A DNA stretch of 64,000 nucleotides, from assembly GCA_903889245.1 (NCBI GenBank), contig CAISWQ010000065.1:1-64000 (forward strand), written 5' to 3'. A model generated the notes under the pieces. It saw nothing but the letters and a program-made list of their open reading frames with translations. It ran no database searches and was not told the origin of the DNA. The first letter of the stretch is position 1. Each line of letters starts with the position of its first letter. The position numbers and the translations under genes are program-made. Of this stretch, positions 51,367 through 60,760 are shown piece by piece. The stretch comes from an uncultured Lentisphaerota bacterium (GTDB lineage Bacteria; Verrucomicrobiota; Kiritimatiellia; CAIQIC01).

Positions 51367-53361
51367 ATGAAGATGAAACTGCCGGTCGTGTTCGTCCTGC
51401 TCGGTCTGTTCGCCAGCGCCGCCAGCTCCGCGCCGCCGCCGCGGCTCACGCGCGCGGAGAGCTTCCTCGGCATCCATTTTGATTTCCACGCCGGGGCCGA
51501 CTGCACCAACGTCGGCGCGCACACGACGCCGGCGATGGTGGGGAACATCATCACGCTCGTCCGCCCCGACTACCTGCAAATTGACTGCAAGGGCCATCCG
51601 GGCTTTTCCAGTTACCCGACGAAGGTCGGCCAGCCGGTGCCCGGTTTCGTCGGCGACCCGCTGCGCGTCTGGCGCGAGGTGACCGCCGCGCGCGGCGTCG
51701 CGCTCTTCATGCACTACTCCGGCGTCTATGAGCGGCAGGCCATCCGCCGGCCAGGCTGGGCCGCGCTCAATGCCGATGGTAAGCCCAACGACCGCGCGAC
51801 CTCGCTCTTCGGCCCCTATGCCGACCAACTGCTGATCCCGCAACTGCGCGAGCTGGCAGGCGTCTATGGCGTGGATGGCGCGTGGGTGGATGGCGAATGC
51901 TGGGCGGCGGCGGCGGATTATGGCGCGCCCGCGTTGCAGGCGTTCCGCGCGGCGACCGGCCTCGGCGAGGTGCCGCGCAAGCCGGGCCAGCCGCACTGGT
52001 TCGAGTTTCTGCAATTCAATCGCGAGGCGTTCCGCAACTACCTGCGCCACTACGTCAGCGAGGTGAAACGCACCAACCCGGATTTTCAGTTGTGCAGCAA
52101 CTGGGCCTTCACCGACCACATGCCGGAGCCGGTCTGCGCGCCGGTGGATTTTCTCTCGGGCGATTACTCGCCGGACAACAGCGTGAACTCGGCGCGGCTC
52201 GCGGCGCGCTACCTCGCGCGGCAGGGCAAGCCGTGGGACCTGATGGCGTGGAGCTTCAGCCGCAAGACCAAGGAGGGCCGGACGCAGAAATCCGCCGTGC
52301 AGTTGCAGCGCGAGGCCGCGCTCGTGCTGGCGCAGGGCGGCGGCTTCCAGGCCTACTTCAAGCAGAAGCGCGATGGCTCGATCTTCGACGAGCAGATGCC
52401 GGTGATGGGCAAGGTGGCGAAGTTCTGCCGCGCGCGGCAGGAGCTTTGTCACCACGCGCAGGCTGTGCCGCAGCTCGGCCTGCTGCTCTCGACGGCCGAC
52501 CACTATCGCCGCGTCAACAGCCTGTTCGGGCGCGACCACTCGCGCATCAACGGCATCCTGCAGGCGCTGCTCGAAAGCCAGTGGCCGGTCGAGGTGCTCG
52601 GCGAGCATCAACTGGCCGGGCGGCTCGCCGACTATCCGCTACTGATCGTGCCGGAGTGCGATTATCTGGAGCCGGCCTTCCGCGACAGCCTCGCCGCCTA
52701 CGCCCGCGACGGCGGCCGCCTGCTGCTGCTCGGACCGAATACCGCGCGGCTGTTCGCCAGCGAGCTGGGCTTGCAAACGCAGGGCAATCTACAGACCAAT
52801 GCCGCGCTGCAACTCGTACACGGCGGACAGACGCTGGCGCTCAAGGGCAACGTGCAGTTTGCCCATGTGCCGGGCGCGCAGACCTGCGGGCAGTTGCTGG
52901 CCGCGAACGCACTCCAGGTTACCGGCCGGCCCGCGGCCACCCTCGTCAAGTTCGGTCGCGGTCAGCTTGCCGCGACGCACTGCAACCTGGGCCAAGCCTA
53001 TCTTCGCGACCGCCCGGAACTGCTGCGGCGCTACCTCTCTGACCTCGTGCGCGCCTTGTTCCCGCAGCCGCTGGTCGAGGTGCAAGGCTCGCCCGAGGTC
53101 GAGGTGACGCTGATGCGCAACCGCGGCAAGCTGCTGCTCAATCTCATCAACACCGCCGGGCCGCACCAGACGCAGCCGATTCTCGACGACATCCCGCCGG
53201 TCGGTCCGCTGACCGTGAGCCTTCGCCTCGACCGGAAACCGGCCGCCGTCACGCTGGAGCCCGGCGCGCGTCCGCTGGCCTTTGAGTTTCAGGACGGCCG
53301 CCTCCGCCTGACCGTACCGCGTGTTGAAATTCACGACATCATTGCGGTGCAACCGGAGTAA
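51367..53361 (+). CDS. exported putative glycoside hydrolase (TIM barrel plus GATase-like domain)
   Basis: 664 residues with signal MKMKLPVVFVLLGLFASAASSA. The barrel begins FLGIHFDFHAGADCTNVGAH and carries VDGAWVDGECWAAAADYG, where Asp/Glu may be catalytic. Residues about 400-530 look like the GATase-like trimerisation domain of GH42-type enzymes (LLIVPECDYLEPAFRDSLAAYARDGGRLLLLG), followed by a beta domain. It is probably related to GH29/GH42-like families, but the family is not certain. It is 5 bp upstream of an esterase gene. Confidence 0.68.
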   Translation: MKMKLPVVFVLLGLFASAASSAPPPRLTRAESFLGIHFDFHAGADCTNVGAHTTPAMVGNIITLVRPDYLQIDCKGHPGFSSYPTKVGQPVPGFVGDPLRVWREVTAARGVALFMHYSGVYERQAIRRPGWAALNADGKPNDRATSLFGPYADQLLIPQLRELAGVYGVDGAWVDGECWAAAADYGAPALQAFRAATGLGEVPRKPGQPHWFEFLQFNREAFRNYLRHYVSEVKRTNPDFQLCSNWAFTDHMPEPVCAPVDFLSGDYSPDNSVNSARLAARYLARQGKPWDLMAWSFSRKTKEGRTQKSAVQLQREAALVLAQGGGFQAYFKQKRDGSIFDEQMPVMGKVAKFCRARQELCHHAQAVPQLGLLLSTADHYRRVNSLFGRDHSRINGILQALLESQWPVEVLGEHQLAGRLADYPLLIVPECDYLEPAFRDSLAAYARDGGRLLLLGPNTARLFASELGLQTQGNLQTNAALQLVHGGQTLALKGNVQFAHVPGAQTCGQLLAANALQVTGRPAATLVKFGRGQLAATHCNLGQAYLRDRPELLRRYLSDLVRALFPQPLVEVQGSPEVEVTLMRNRGKLLLNLINTAGPHQTQPILDDIPPVGPLTVSLRLDRKPAAVTLEPGARPLAFEFQDGRLRLTVPRVEIHDIIAVQPE

Positions 53362-53366
53362 ACCTG

Positions 53367-54206
53367 ATGAGGAATCTGTTTCTGCGTTTTGCGCCATTCT
53401 GTGCCGTGGCGTTGTGCCTCCAAGCGGCAGCGGCACCGGCGACACCAGCCAAGCCCGGCAAATTCCCCGATCCCTCGCTGAAGCCGGATCAGGTGATCAA
53501 GGCCACACCGGGCACGAACAGCTACACGACGGCCAAGGGCAAATATGATGGCGGCAACTTCGCCGTGTATATCCCGAAGGAATACACCGCCGAGAAGCCG
53601 ATGCCGCTCGTCGTCAGCTCGCACGGCGCGGGCGGCACCGGCCCCAAGGAGCTCGGCGGCTGGCTGCGGTTCGCCGACAAGTACGGCTTCATCGTCGTCT
53701 GCCCCTCCTACGACAGCGCCACCAGCCACGGTTCGCTCGCCGCGCTGCAAGGCGTGATCGCGCAGGACGAGCGGCACCTCAAGGACATCATGGAGCGCGT
53801 CTTCAAGTCGCTGAACATTGACCGCGCGCACGTCCTGCACACCGGCTTCAGCGGCGGCGGCGTGCCCACCTGGTACATCGCGTGGGCGCACCCGGAGTGG
53901 TTCACCGCGCTCTGCTTCCGCAGCGCGAACTTCTACGGCGAGAAGGCCGTCCGCTTCACGCGCAAGAGCGAGTGGAAGACGCGCCCGCTGTACATCTTCT
54001 GGGGCTCCAACGACAACCCGATCATCGTCAAGCAGAGCCCGGTGATGGGCCCCGGCGGCGAAGGCCCGCCCGCGCTGGCGCTGCTCAAGAAGATGCAGTG
54101 CAAGCAGCTCAAGCACGAGATTCTCGAAGGCGGCGGCCACGACTCGCATCCCGACCTCGCCGCCAAATGGTTTGGCGAGGAAGTCCTCGCCACCCCCGCG
54201 CGGTGA
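53367..54206 (+). CDS. exported alpha/beta-hydrolase, PHB-depolymerase/feruloyl-esterase-like
   Basis: 279 residues with signal MRNLFLRFAPFCAVALCLQAAAAP. Oxyanion motif VVSSHGAGGTGP, nucleophile elbow HTGFSGGGVPTW and C-terminal His in GGGHDSHPD are in place. This subfamily cleaves polyester or carbohydrate-linked esters. Close spacing to the preceding glycosidase suggests joint action on an esterified polysaccharide. Confidence 0.83.
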   Translation: MRNLFLRFAPFCAVALCLQAAAAPATPAKPGKFPDPSLKPDQVIKATPGTNSYTTAKGKYDGGNFAVYIPKEYTAEKPMPLVVSSHGAGGTGPKELGGWLRFADKYGFIVVCPSYDSATSHGSLAALQGVIAQDERHLKDIMERVFKSLNIDRAHVLHTGFSGGGVPTWYIAWAHPEWFTALCFRSANFYGEKAVRFTRKSEWKTRPLYIFWGSNDNPIIVKQSPVMGPGGEGPPALALLKKMQCKQLKHEILEGGGHDSHPDLAAKWFGEEVLATPAR

Positions 54207-54300
54207 CCGGCTTGCGGATTTGAAATTTTGCTTTGCTCACTGGGCCAGATGTGGTCTCATCCCGGCAGTTTTTATCCGCCATCATGAAAGGACGTGTGCC

Positions 54301-55797
54301 ATGAAGATCACGGGGTTCCTAGGAAAAGTGCTGCTTCTGTTCGTTTGTGCCGCCCTGCTCTGTCCCACCGCCGAGGCCCAGAACAAGCCTGCCAAACACA
54401 AGCGCCGTCCGGGTACGGTGCTGTTCAAGTTCAAGCCCGACGCGACCCCGGCGCAGGTAAATGCGGCCAGTGCCATCCTGCTGCAATTCAACACCCGGCT
54501 TGACCGGCAGATGCGCGATGGCGGCAGTCTGCGTGTCAAGTCGCCGCTGGCCCAGGTGGTCAGCGAGGAAACGCTCGCCATGAAACTGCTGGCTTCCGGC
54601 GCGGTGGAATATGCGGAACCGGATTACGAGGTGCAGGCGCTGGTCACCCCCAACGATCCCTCATTCGCCTCGCAATGGTGGCTCACCACCGTCCGCGCGC
54701 CCGCCGCGTGGGACCTCACCACCGGCACCTCCAGCGTCATCGTCGCCGTCTGCGATACCGGCGTCCAGTCCACGCATCCCGATCTGGCGGCGAACCTGAT
54801 CCTGCCCGGCTACAACACCTACCTCAACAACACTAATGCCGAAGATACCCAAGGTCACGGCACGCTGGTCGCCGGCTGCATTGGCGCGATCGGCAACAAC
54901 GGCCTCGGCGTCGCCGGCATGGCATGGAGGATCAAAATCCTCCCGGTGCGCATCACCTACGCCGATGGCGTCGGCTCCGCCTATGTCAGCGACATGGCCG
55001 AGGGTCTGACCTACGCCGCTGATCGCGGCGCGAAGATCATCAACTGCAGTTTCAGCGGTTTCAATGCCAGCACGATCGAGTCCGCCGCCAAGTACTGCCG
55101 CGGCAAGGGCGCGCTCGTCTGCTTCGCCGCCGGCAACAGCGGCGTGGACATGAGCGTGGGCTATCCCGACACCACCAACATCGTCGTTGTCGGTGCCACG
55201 ACCGCCTCGGACGCGCGTGCCTCGTGGTCGAACTACGGCACACCGGTTGATGTCGTCGCCCCCGGCGAGGGCATCCTGACCACTGCGCTCGGCGGCGGCT
55301 ATGCGAGCGTCAGCGGCACCTCGTTCGCCTCGCCGATCACCGCCGGCCTCGCCGCGCTCGTCCTCTCCGCCAACCCGAAGCTCGGCCCGGCCGACATCGA
55401 GAGTACCATCACCAAGACCTGCAAAGACCTCGGCGCCATCGGCAACGACAGCGTCTTTGGTCACGGCCTGATCCAAGCCGGCGCCGCCGTCGCGCTCGCC
55501 GCCACTCCGGCGCCGACGCCGACCGCGCCCGCCGCGCCGACCGGCCTGACCGCCACCGCCGTCAAGCGCGTCATCACGCTCACGTGGACCGACAACGCGA
55601 CGAACGAGACCACCTATTACGTCGAGCGCGCCAAGGGCACCGGTTCCTTCTCCCGCATTGCCACGCTCGCGGCCAATGCCACAAGTTACAAGCAGAGCGT
55701 CAGCGCCGGCACCTACACCTACCGCGTACGGGCGTTCAGCACGACCACCGGCCTGACCTCTGGTTACTCCAATACCGCCACCCTGACGGTGAAATAA
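54301..55797 (+). CDS. exported subtilisin-like protease with C-terminal fibronectin type III domain
   Basis: 498 residues from ATG 54301 (RBS GAAAGGA). Signal MKITGFLGKVLLLFVCAALLCPTAEAQ, then a propeptide-like region (PGTVLFKFKPDATPAQVNAA...) and an S8 domain with catalytic Asp152 (AVCDTGVQSTHPD), His186 (GHGTLVAG) and Ser341 (SGTSFASPI). A Pro/Ala linker leads to a FnIII domain (APTGLTATAVKRVITLTWTDNA ... YRVRAFS). It is probably an extracellular protease; the FnIII domain may bind surfaces. Confidence 0.94.
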   Translation: MKITGFLGKVLLLFVCAALLCPTAEAQNKPAKHKRRPGTVLFKFKPDATPAQVNAASAILLQFNTRLDRQMRDGGSLRVKSPLAQVVSEETLAMKLLASGAVEYAEPDYEVQALVTPNDPSFASQWWLTTVRAPAAWDLTTGTSSVIVAVCDTGVQSTHPDLAANLILPGYNTYLNNTNAEDTQGHGTLVAGCIGAIGNNGLGVAGMAWRIKILPVRITYADGVGSAYVSDMAEGLTYAADRGAKIINCSFSGFNASTIESAAKYCRGKGALVCFAAGNSGVDMSVGYPDTTNIVVVGATTASDARASWSNYGTPVDVVAPGEGILTTALGGGYASVSGTSFASPITAGLAALVLSANPKLGPADIESTITKTCKDLGAIGNDSVFGHGLIQAGAAVALAATPAPTPTAPAAPTGLTATAVKRVITLTWTDNATNETTYYVERAKGTGSFSRIATLAANATSYKQSVSAGTYTYRVRAFSTTTGLTSGYSNTATLTVK

Positions 55798-55981
55798 CGG
55801 TGCCGTGAAAGACGGGCCGGCCGCGCGGAGGTGAGGACCTGTTCCCATCTAAGGGGGTTTCCCACCCCGCAACTAGGACACATACCTAGCCGGGCCTAGG
55901 ACTGCGCCGCAACGAGCCGGGCTTGCGACGGCTGCGGCAGCGTTTAATCTTGTGCCAGAGAGTGTAAGGGGTTGGGGTAAC

Positions 55982-56515
55982 ATGAGCGCCATGGATATTT
56001 TGGAGTACGACCACCGGATCATCACCGCTGCCTGCGCACTGGCCAGCGAGTTCGCGGACACCTTGGCGACGGAGGGGCAAGGCGCGACGGGAACGCTCCG
56101 CAGACTGACCGGCTTCTTCCACACTTTCGTGGATGACTGCCATTGCTTGAAGGAAGAGCGCGTACTCTTCGCCCTTCTTCTAAAGCGGCGCATGTCCCTG
56201 TTCCTCGGACCGATCACCGCGCTGACGAATGAACACCAGAAAAGCCGGCTGCTAATGAACCGCGTGCAGAGCCTGCTGGATGGGCAAGCCACCGTGACCG
56301 GCGCGACCACACTCACCATTGCGGGCCTGCTGAACGACTATGTAAATCTCGAGCTGGAGCACCTGCGCAAGGAGAGCGAGAGCCTGTTCCCGATGGTGGA
56401 CGAGATGTTGTCCACGGCACAGCTCGAACCTCTGACCGACGAATTTCTGCGCATTGAGCAGGAAGCCCTGCACGGCGAACCGGTCGAGCAATATGTCCGC
56501 CGCCTGCGCCAGTGA
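55982..56515 (+). CDS. hemerythrin HHE domain protein
   Basis: 177 residues from ATG 55982. Helices carry the expected iron ligands: EYDHRI, FVDDCHCLKEE, NEHQKSR and ELEHLRKESESLFP. Such proteins bind a di-iron centre and sense or store oxygen, NO or iron. There is no signal peptide, so it is cytoplasmic. The upstream 184 bp hold small hairpins (ACCTAGCCGGGCCTAGG near 55880-55898) but no gene. Confidence 0.85.
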   Translation: MSAMDILEYDHRIITAACALASEFADTLATEGQGATGTLRRLTGFFHTFVDDCHCLKEERVLFALLLKRRMSLFLGPITALTNEHQKSRLLMNRVQSLLDGQATVTGATTLTIAGLLNDYVNLELEHLRKESESLFPMVDEMLSTAQLEPLTDEFLRIEQEALHGEPVEQYVRRLRQ

Positions 56516-56570
56516 CCGGCCCGCGCCACGGCCGACAGCGTGACGACGCCCCCACACCACCCAACGTGAT

Positions 56571-56626
56571 GGCACACGTCAAGTGTGCCGCTCATGTACG
56601 CATACCCACACTTAGCTAAGTGTGGG
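56571..56626. terminator. two hairpins after the hemerythrin gene, including a perfect 22-bp palindrome
   Basis: GGCACAC/GTGTGCC (56571-56589, 5-base loop) is followed by a perfect 22-bp palindrome at 56605-56626 whose half is CCCACACTTAG. No T-run follows either. They could end the hemerythrin transcript or form a protein-binding site. Confidence 0.45.
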
Positions 56627-56651
56627 AATGCGACGACGGGTGGTCCAACCC

Positions 56652-56761
56652 TTCCAGGGATTGGAAAAAATTCGGCGCGCTTTTCCAGGGCTTGGAATTT
56701 TTCGCAGAACTTTTCCCGAGGCTCGGAAAAAACCGGCGAAAATTTTCCAAGCCTTGGAAAA
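56652..56761. repeat. four dyad repeats, one with paired substitutions
   Basis: Copies lie at 56652-56670, 56681-56697, 56711-56732 and 56743-56761. The third reads TTTTCCCGAGGCTCGGAAAA: an A-to-G change in one arm is matched by T-to-C in the other, which keeps the symmetry. They fill most of the gap before the propeller gene. Confidence 0.85.
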
Positions 56762-56801
56762 CGGCGTGCGCTGCCCGGCGCGCTGCGCTATAAAGCGCGT
56801 C

Positions 56802-59024
56802 ATGAAATCGTTCGCGTTTGCCTGGGCGCTGGCGGCGGCGCTCTGTGGGGCGGCGGCGGAACCGCGCCCGTTGGCGGTGCCGGCCAAGTTCATCACGGCG
56901 CTCGCGCCCGACGGCGCCGGCGGTTTCTGGGCCGGCACCGAGGATGATGGCGCGGTGCACATCGCCGCCGATTTGAAAACTTTCCGGGCCTTCGGCGTGC
57001 TCAACGGGCCGGGCGACACGAACATCTACGCCGTCGCGCTCGACAAGCTCGGCCGCGTGTGGGCCGGCACGCTCAACCACGGCGTCGGCGTCTTCAACGG
57101 CCAGGAGTGGCGCAGCTACGGCGTCGAGAACGGCCCGCTCGGCGAACGCGTCTTCGCCATCGCCTGCTGCCCGACCGATGGCGATGTCTGGCTGGCGACG
57201 AGCGCGGGGCTCGCGCGCTACGGCGCGGAGAAAAAACGCTGGAGCTACTTCACCGCGTGGGACAGCCTGCCCACCGACCAGGTTCAGAGCCTCGCCTTCG
57301 ACGCGCAGGGCAACCTGTTCGCCGGCCTGCAATGCGGCGGCGTCGCGGTCGCGCGCGCGGCGGAGCGCTATCAGAAATGGATTACCTACGCCGCGCCGTG
57401 GTATCGCGACGAAGCGCAGCGCATTCCGTTCCCCGTCGTCCACTCCGGCAAAGGCCTGCCGTGCAATTTCATCAACCAGGTCTTGTTCGCGCGTGAGGGC
57501 GCGCTGCTGGCGGCGACGACCGAGGGGCTCGCATGGAGCCGCGATGGCGCGAAGTCGTGGCGGCATATCCGCGGGCAGGATTTCGCGGCGAAGGTGAAGG
57601 GACTTTGGGGCGGCCCGCCGGTCGGCTGGCAGGAACCCGACGCAACCACGACGAACAAATTGCTGTCCGAGGATTTCGTCACGGCCCTCGCCGAAACGGC
57701 TGATGGAAAAATCTGGACCGGCTCGCGCGAGCACGGCGCGGCGTTGTTCGACCTGGCGAAGGAGGAGGTCGTCCAGCGCTGGACGCCGGAGAACAAGGAC
57801 CAGAAAAATCCGGTCTATGTTTCCGCGCTGCTGACGCTGCCCGATGGCCGCGTCATCGCCGGCACCTTGGGCCACGGTCTGTGGCTGCTACAGGACGCCG
57901 CCGCGCCGGCGGCGCCAGCGCCGGTCGTTGCCGCCAAGCCGCCGCCGTTGCCGGAGGATGCCGCCGCGCCCGGTCCGGCGACGCTCGCCGCGCTGGAAGA
58001 GCAACTCGGCAAGCTGGGCGACTCGCTGACCAATGGCAGCGCCGTGTTCGTCGGCGAGGACTGGGCGACGCAGGGCGACTGGGTCGAGCGTTATGGCGTG
58101 CTGGCCGCCTTCCTCTGCGGCCCAAACAAGGACGCCGCCTCGGTCAATGCGCGTAACTTCCAGATGGAGGAATTCGTCGGGCCCAACGCCAAGGCCGAGG
58201 AAGGCCCCTGCGTCTATATCCACGCGGAAAAGTGCGACGAGAATCGCGGCGCGCTGTTCTTTCCCGCGCTGGGCTTCCGGCAGGAGGCCGAGCTCAACGA
58301 CAGCAGTTTCCGCTATCCCCTCACGCAGGACGGCCCGGACCTCTGGCTGAAGATCAATCCGCCGGGCAATCTGCGCGGCGATTTTCTCGTCAGCCTCTAC
58401 TTCCACAACAAGGACGGGCACAGCGGCCGCAACCGCCTGCGCGATTACGGGATCGAGGTCCGGCGCGACGAGCAGGATGGCACGCGCGCGGAACTGTTCA
58501 ACCTCGGCGTGACCGATCCCAATGCGCCCGCCGACCTGCTGGTCAGCCCGGTGCTGGCGCGCACCCGCGTCCGCGATTTCTGCGGCGGCGTCTATAAGAC
58601 CTTCCTGCTGCGCGGGGCCGGCCCGTATTACGTCCGCATCGTGCGCCACCAGAGCCACGTCACCACGCTCGCCGGCGTCATGATGGATAGCTTCCCGCGC
58701 TCCGCCGGCAGCAAGGCGCTACAGCGCCGGATGCTCGTGCAATTTGGCGGCGGCCGGTTTTTTGGGCGGGGCGGCAATCCGTTTGGCGAGCTGGATGCGG
58801 AGGTGAACACCGCGCTGAAACTGTGGGGCGTGGCCGGTCGCGCCGGCTCCAAGGTCGGCGGCGCCGCGGCCGTGCGCCCGGTGCAATGCTTCGCCTACCG
58901 CGCCGCCGCGGCCTCCTCCAACGCGCCGCCGGAACTGCTCGATATGTTGCGCGCCCAGATTCCGATCTGGGACGCGCAGGACCGCTCCAACTTCTGGAGT
59001 TCGGTGAAGTCATCTGACCAGTAG
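56802..59024 (+). CDS. exported beta-propeller protein (two-component-regulator propeller type)
   Basis: 740 residues from ATG 56802 with signal MKSFAFAWALAAALCGAAAE. Residues about 25-370 contain repeats of the reg-prop kind (FITALAPDGAGGFWAGTEDDGAVH, IYAVALDKLGRVWAGTLNHGVGVF, VFAIACCPTDGDVWLATSAGLARY, VQSLAFDAQGNLFAGLQCGGVAV), as in periplasmic sensors of hybrid two-component systems. Here no kinase follows; instead a Pro/Ala linker leads to a beta-rich C-terminal half. It may bind or sense oligosaccharide; enzymatic activity is not evident. Confidence 0.72.
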   Translation: MKSFAFAWALAAALCGAAAEPRPLAVPAKFITALAPDGAGGFWAGTEDDGAVHIAADLKTFRAFGVLNGPGDTNIYAVALDKLGRVWAGTLNHGVGVFNGQEWRSYGVENGPLGERVFAIACCPTDGDVWLATSAGLARYGAEKKRWSYFTAWDSLPTDQVQSLAFDAQGNLFAGLQCGGVAVARAAERYQKWITYAAPWYRDEAQRIPFPVVHSGKGLPCNFINQVLFAREGALLAATTEGLAWSRDGAKSWRHIRGQDFAAKVKGLWGGPPVGWQEPDATTTNKLLSEDFVTALAETADGKIWTGSREHGAALFDLAKEEVVQRWTPENKDQKNPVYVSALLTLPDGRVIAGTLGHGLWLLQDAAAPAAPAPVVAAKPPPLPEDAAAPGPATLAALEEQLGKLGDSLTNGSAVFVGEDWATQGDWVERYGVLAAFLCGPNKDAASVNARNFQMEEFVGPNAKAEEGPCVYIHAEKCDENRGALFFPALGFRQEAELNDSSFRYPLTQDGPDLWLKINPPGNLRGDFLVSLYFHNKDGHSGRNRLRDYGIEVRRDEQDGTRAELFNLGVTDPNAPADLLVSPVLARTRVRDFCGGVYKTFLLRGAGPYYVRIVRHQSHVTTLAGVMMDSFPRSAGSKALQRRMLVQFGGGRFFGRGGNPFGELDAEVNTALKLWGVAGRAGSKVGGAAAVRPVQCFAYRAAAASSNAPPELLDMLRAQIPIWDAQDRSNFWSSVKSSDQ

Positions 59025-59042
59025 CACTCCTGCGTTCTCCGT

Positions 59043-59174
59043 GTAGCCGCAGTCGCGAGGCTGCGGCAGACCTCGTCCTGCGGCCGCACTATCACGCTTG
59101 TGGGCGGGAGCTACAGCTCCCGCGTTCATCAGCCCAGGGTTTCTTGCGCGGGAGCTGTAGCTCCCGCCCACAAG
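59043..59174. repeat. GTAGCCGCAG hairpin and a perfect 28-bp inverted repeat
   Basis: A GTAGCCGCAG...CTGCGGC hairpin (59043-59066) precedes two 28-bp arms at 59097-59124 and 59147-59174 that are exact reverse complements around a 22-bp spacer. Each arm itself holds a GGGAGCTACAGCTCCC-type palindrome. A relative sits near 47460-47480. The gap 59025-59254 between convergent genes holds no gene. Confidence 0.85.
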
Positions 59175-59254
59175 AGTTGGTTGCGGCTACCGCTACGCAG
59201 AAGACCCGCCTGTCCCTCCGCCACTCGACCCTCGACACTCGTCACTCGTCCCCC

Positions 59255-60760
59255 TCACACCGGCGGCGGGACGTTGTTCGGGCCGGGGCCCTTGAACTGC
59301 TGCCAGTAATGCGCCTTGAACGGATTGATCTTGGGCGCAGTCTTGTAGGCGTCCTCGTTGACGAGGCACGGCAGAATCTCCTGCCACCACGCGTCGTAGG
59401 CTTTGTCGAGCTTCGCGACCACGTTGCCATGCTGCGCGGCGACATCGGTCGTCTCGCCGGGGTCGGCCTTGAGGTCGTGCAGCTCCCAGCCTTTTTTCTC
59501 GCGGACGAGCAGGTAGTTCTGCCAGCGCACGCTGCAGCGGCCGTACTTCTCCGGCGACGAGCCGCCGTTCCGGTCGCCCCAGCGGCCGACGTGCGTGAAC
59601 AGGATGCGGTCAGCGTGCCCTGGCGCGGCGGCATCCTGGAGCAGCGGCAGCAGACTGAACCCATCGAGCTTCGCCGCCAGCTCCGCCGGCACCTTCGCAG
59701 CGGCGAGCGCGACGAACGTCGGGAAGAGATCGAGGTGCGCCGTGAGCTGCCCGCGCGCGCCGGGCTGGATCACGCCCGGCCAGCGCCAGAGCGACATCGC
59801 GCGCGTGCCGCCGTTATAGGGCGAGCCCTTCTGCCCGCGCATACCGGCGTTGAAGATCTTGCAGCCGCCCGTGCCGCCGTTGTCGTTCATGTAGATGACC
59901 AGCGTGTCGCGGTCGTGGCCCAGCTCCTTGAGCCGCGCCATCAGCCGGCCGACGTTGTCATCGATATTCGTCACCATGCCCAGATACTTCGCTTCCTTCT
60001 CGTTGACCTTGCCCGTATATATTTTTTCGTACTCCGGCGGACAATTCAGCGGCGCGTGCGGCGCGTTGGTGGCGATGTAGCAGAAGAACGGTTTGTCCCG
60101 CCGCGTTGCGATCCACTTCTGCGCCTGGCCGAAGAACTCGTCGGTGCAGTAGCCGCTGGTCTTCACGAACGTGCCGTTGTGCTTGACCACCGGCCCGAAG
60201 TAGCTGTTGCCCGGCACGTCGCCGCACGAGCCGGAGTAACTCTGGCCGATGCCGCCGCAGCCGTGGATGAAGACCTCCTCGAAGCCGCGCCGCCCGGGCT
60301 GATACTCGTCCTCGTCGCCAAGGTGCCACTTGCCGAAGATGCCGGTCGCATAGCCCGCACCCTGGAGCACCTGCGCGATGGTCGTCGCCTTCAGCGTCAG
60401 CCGCTCGCGCTCGAGGATCGTGTGCGTGATGCCGTTCTTGAACTCGTGGCGGCCGGTCATGATGGAGGACCGCGTCGGCGAGCAGGTCGGGCTGACGTGG
60501 AAATCCTCGAAGTGCGCGGCCTCGTCATGGAACTTGTCGAGGTTCGGCGTCTTGATGACCGTGTTGCCGTTGCGCCCGAGGTCGCCATAGCCCTGGTCGT
60601 CGGTCAGGATCAGGATGATGTTCGGTCGCCGGCCGGCGAGCGCGAAATTTTTTTCCAAGGCTTGGAAACCCGATGTGGCACTTTTTCCAAGCCTTGGAAA
60701 ACAGAAGGCGGCGCCCGCCGCGCCGAGGCCGGTATAACGCAGAAAATCACGCCGCTTCAT
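59255..60760 (-). CDS. Tat-exported sulfatase with repeat insertion after the signal peptide
   Basis: 501 residues from ATG 60760, overlapping the upstream sulfatase stop. MKRRDFLRYTGLGAAGAAF is a Tat signal. Next comes a segment encoded by two dyad repeats (CFPRLGKSATSGFQALEKN), then the sulfatase domain starts at RRPNIILILTDDQGYGDLG. The active-site motif SPTCSPTRSSIMTGR is the Cys-type C-x-P-x-R that must be oxidised to formylglycine; FGKWHLGD and NDNGGTGG are further conserved blocks. It removes sulfate esters from a glycan outside the cytoplasm. The C-terminus (GPGPNNVPPP) is Pro-rich. Confidence 0.93.
   Translation of the reverse strand: MKRRDFLRYTGLGAAGAAFCFPRLGKSATSGFQALEKNFALAGRRPNIILILTDDQGYGDLGRNGNTVIKTPNLDKFHDEAAHFEDFHVSPTCSPTRSSIMTGRHEFKNGITHTILERERLTLKATTIAQVLQGAGYATGIFGKWHLGDEDEYQPGRRGFEEVFIHGCGGIGQSYSGSCGDVPGNSYFGPVVKHNGTFVKTSGYCTDEFFGQAQKWIATRRDKPFFCYIATNAPHAPLNCPPEYEKIYTGKVNEKEAKYLGMVTNIDDNVGRLMARLKELGHDRDTLVIYMNDNGGTGGCKIFNAGMRGQKGSPYNGGTRAMSLWRWPGVIQPGARGQLTAHLDLFPTFVALAAAKVPAELAAKLDGFSLLPLLQDAAAPGHADRILFTHVGRWGDRNGGSSPEKYGRCSVRWQNYLLVREKKGWELHDLKADPGETTDVAAQHGNVVAKLDKAYDAWWQEILPCLVNEDAYKTAPKINPFKAHYWQQFKGPGPNNVPPPV
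60648..60701. repeat. two dyad repeats inserted in frame in a sulfatase gene
   Basis: Copies at 60648-60668 and 60682-60701 are read on the minus strand as FQALEK and FPRLGK, between the Tat signal and the catalytic domain. This is a disordered linker position where extra residues should be tolerated. Confidence 0.9.
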
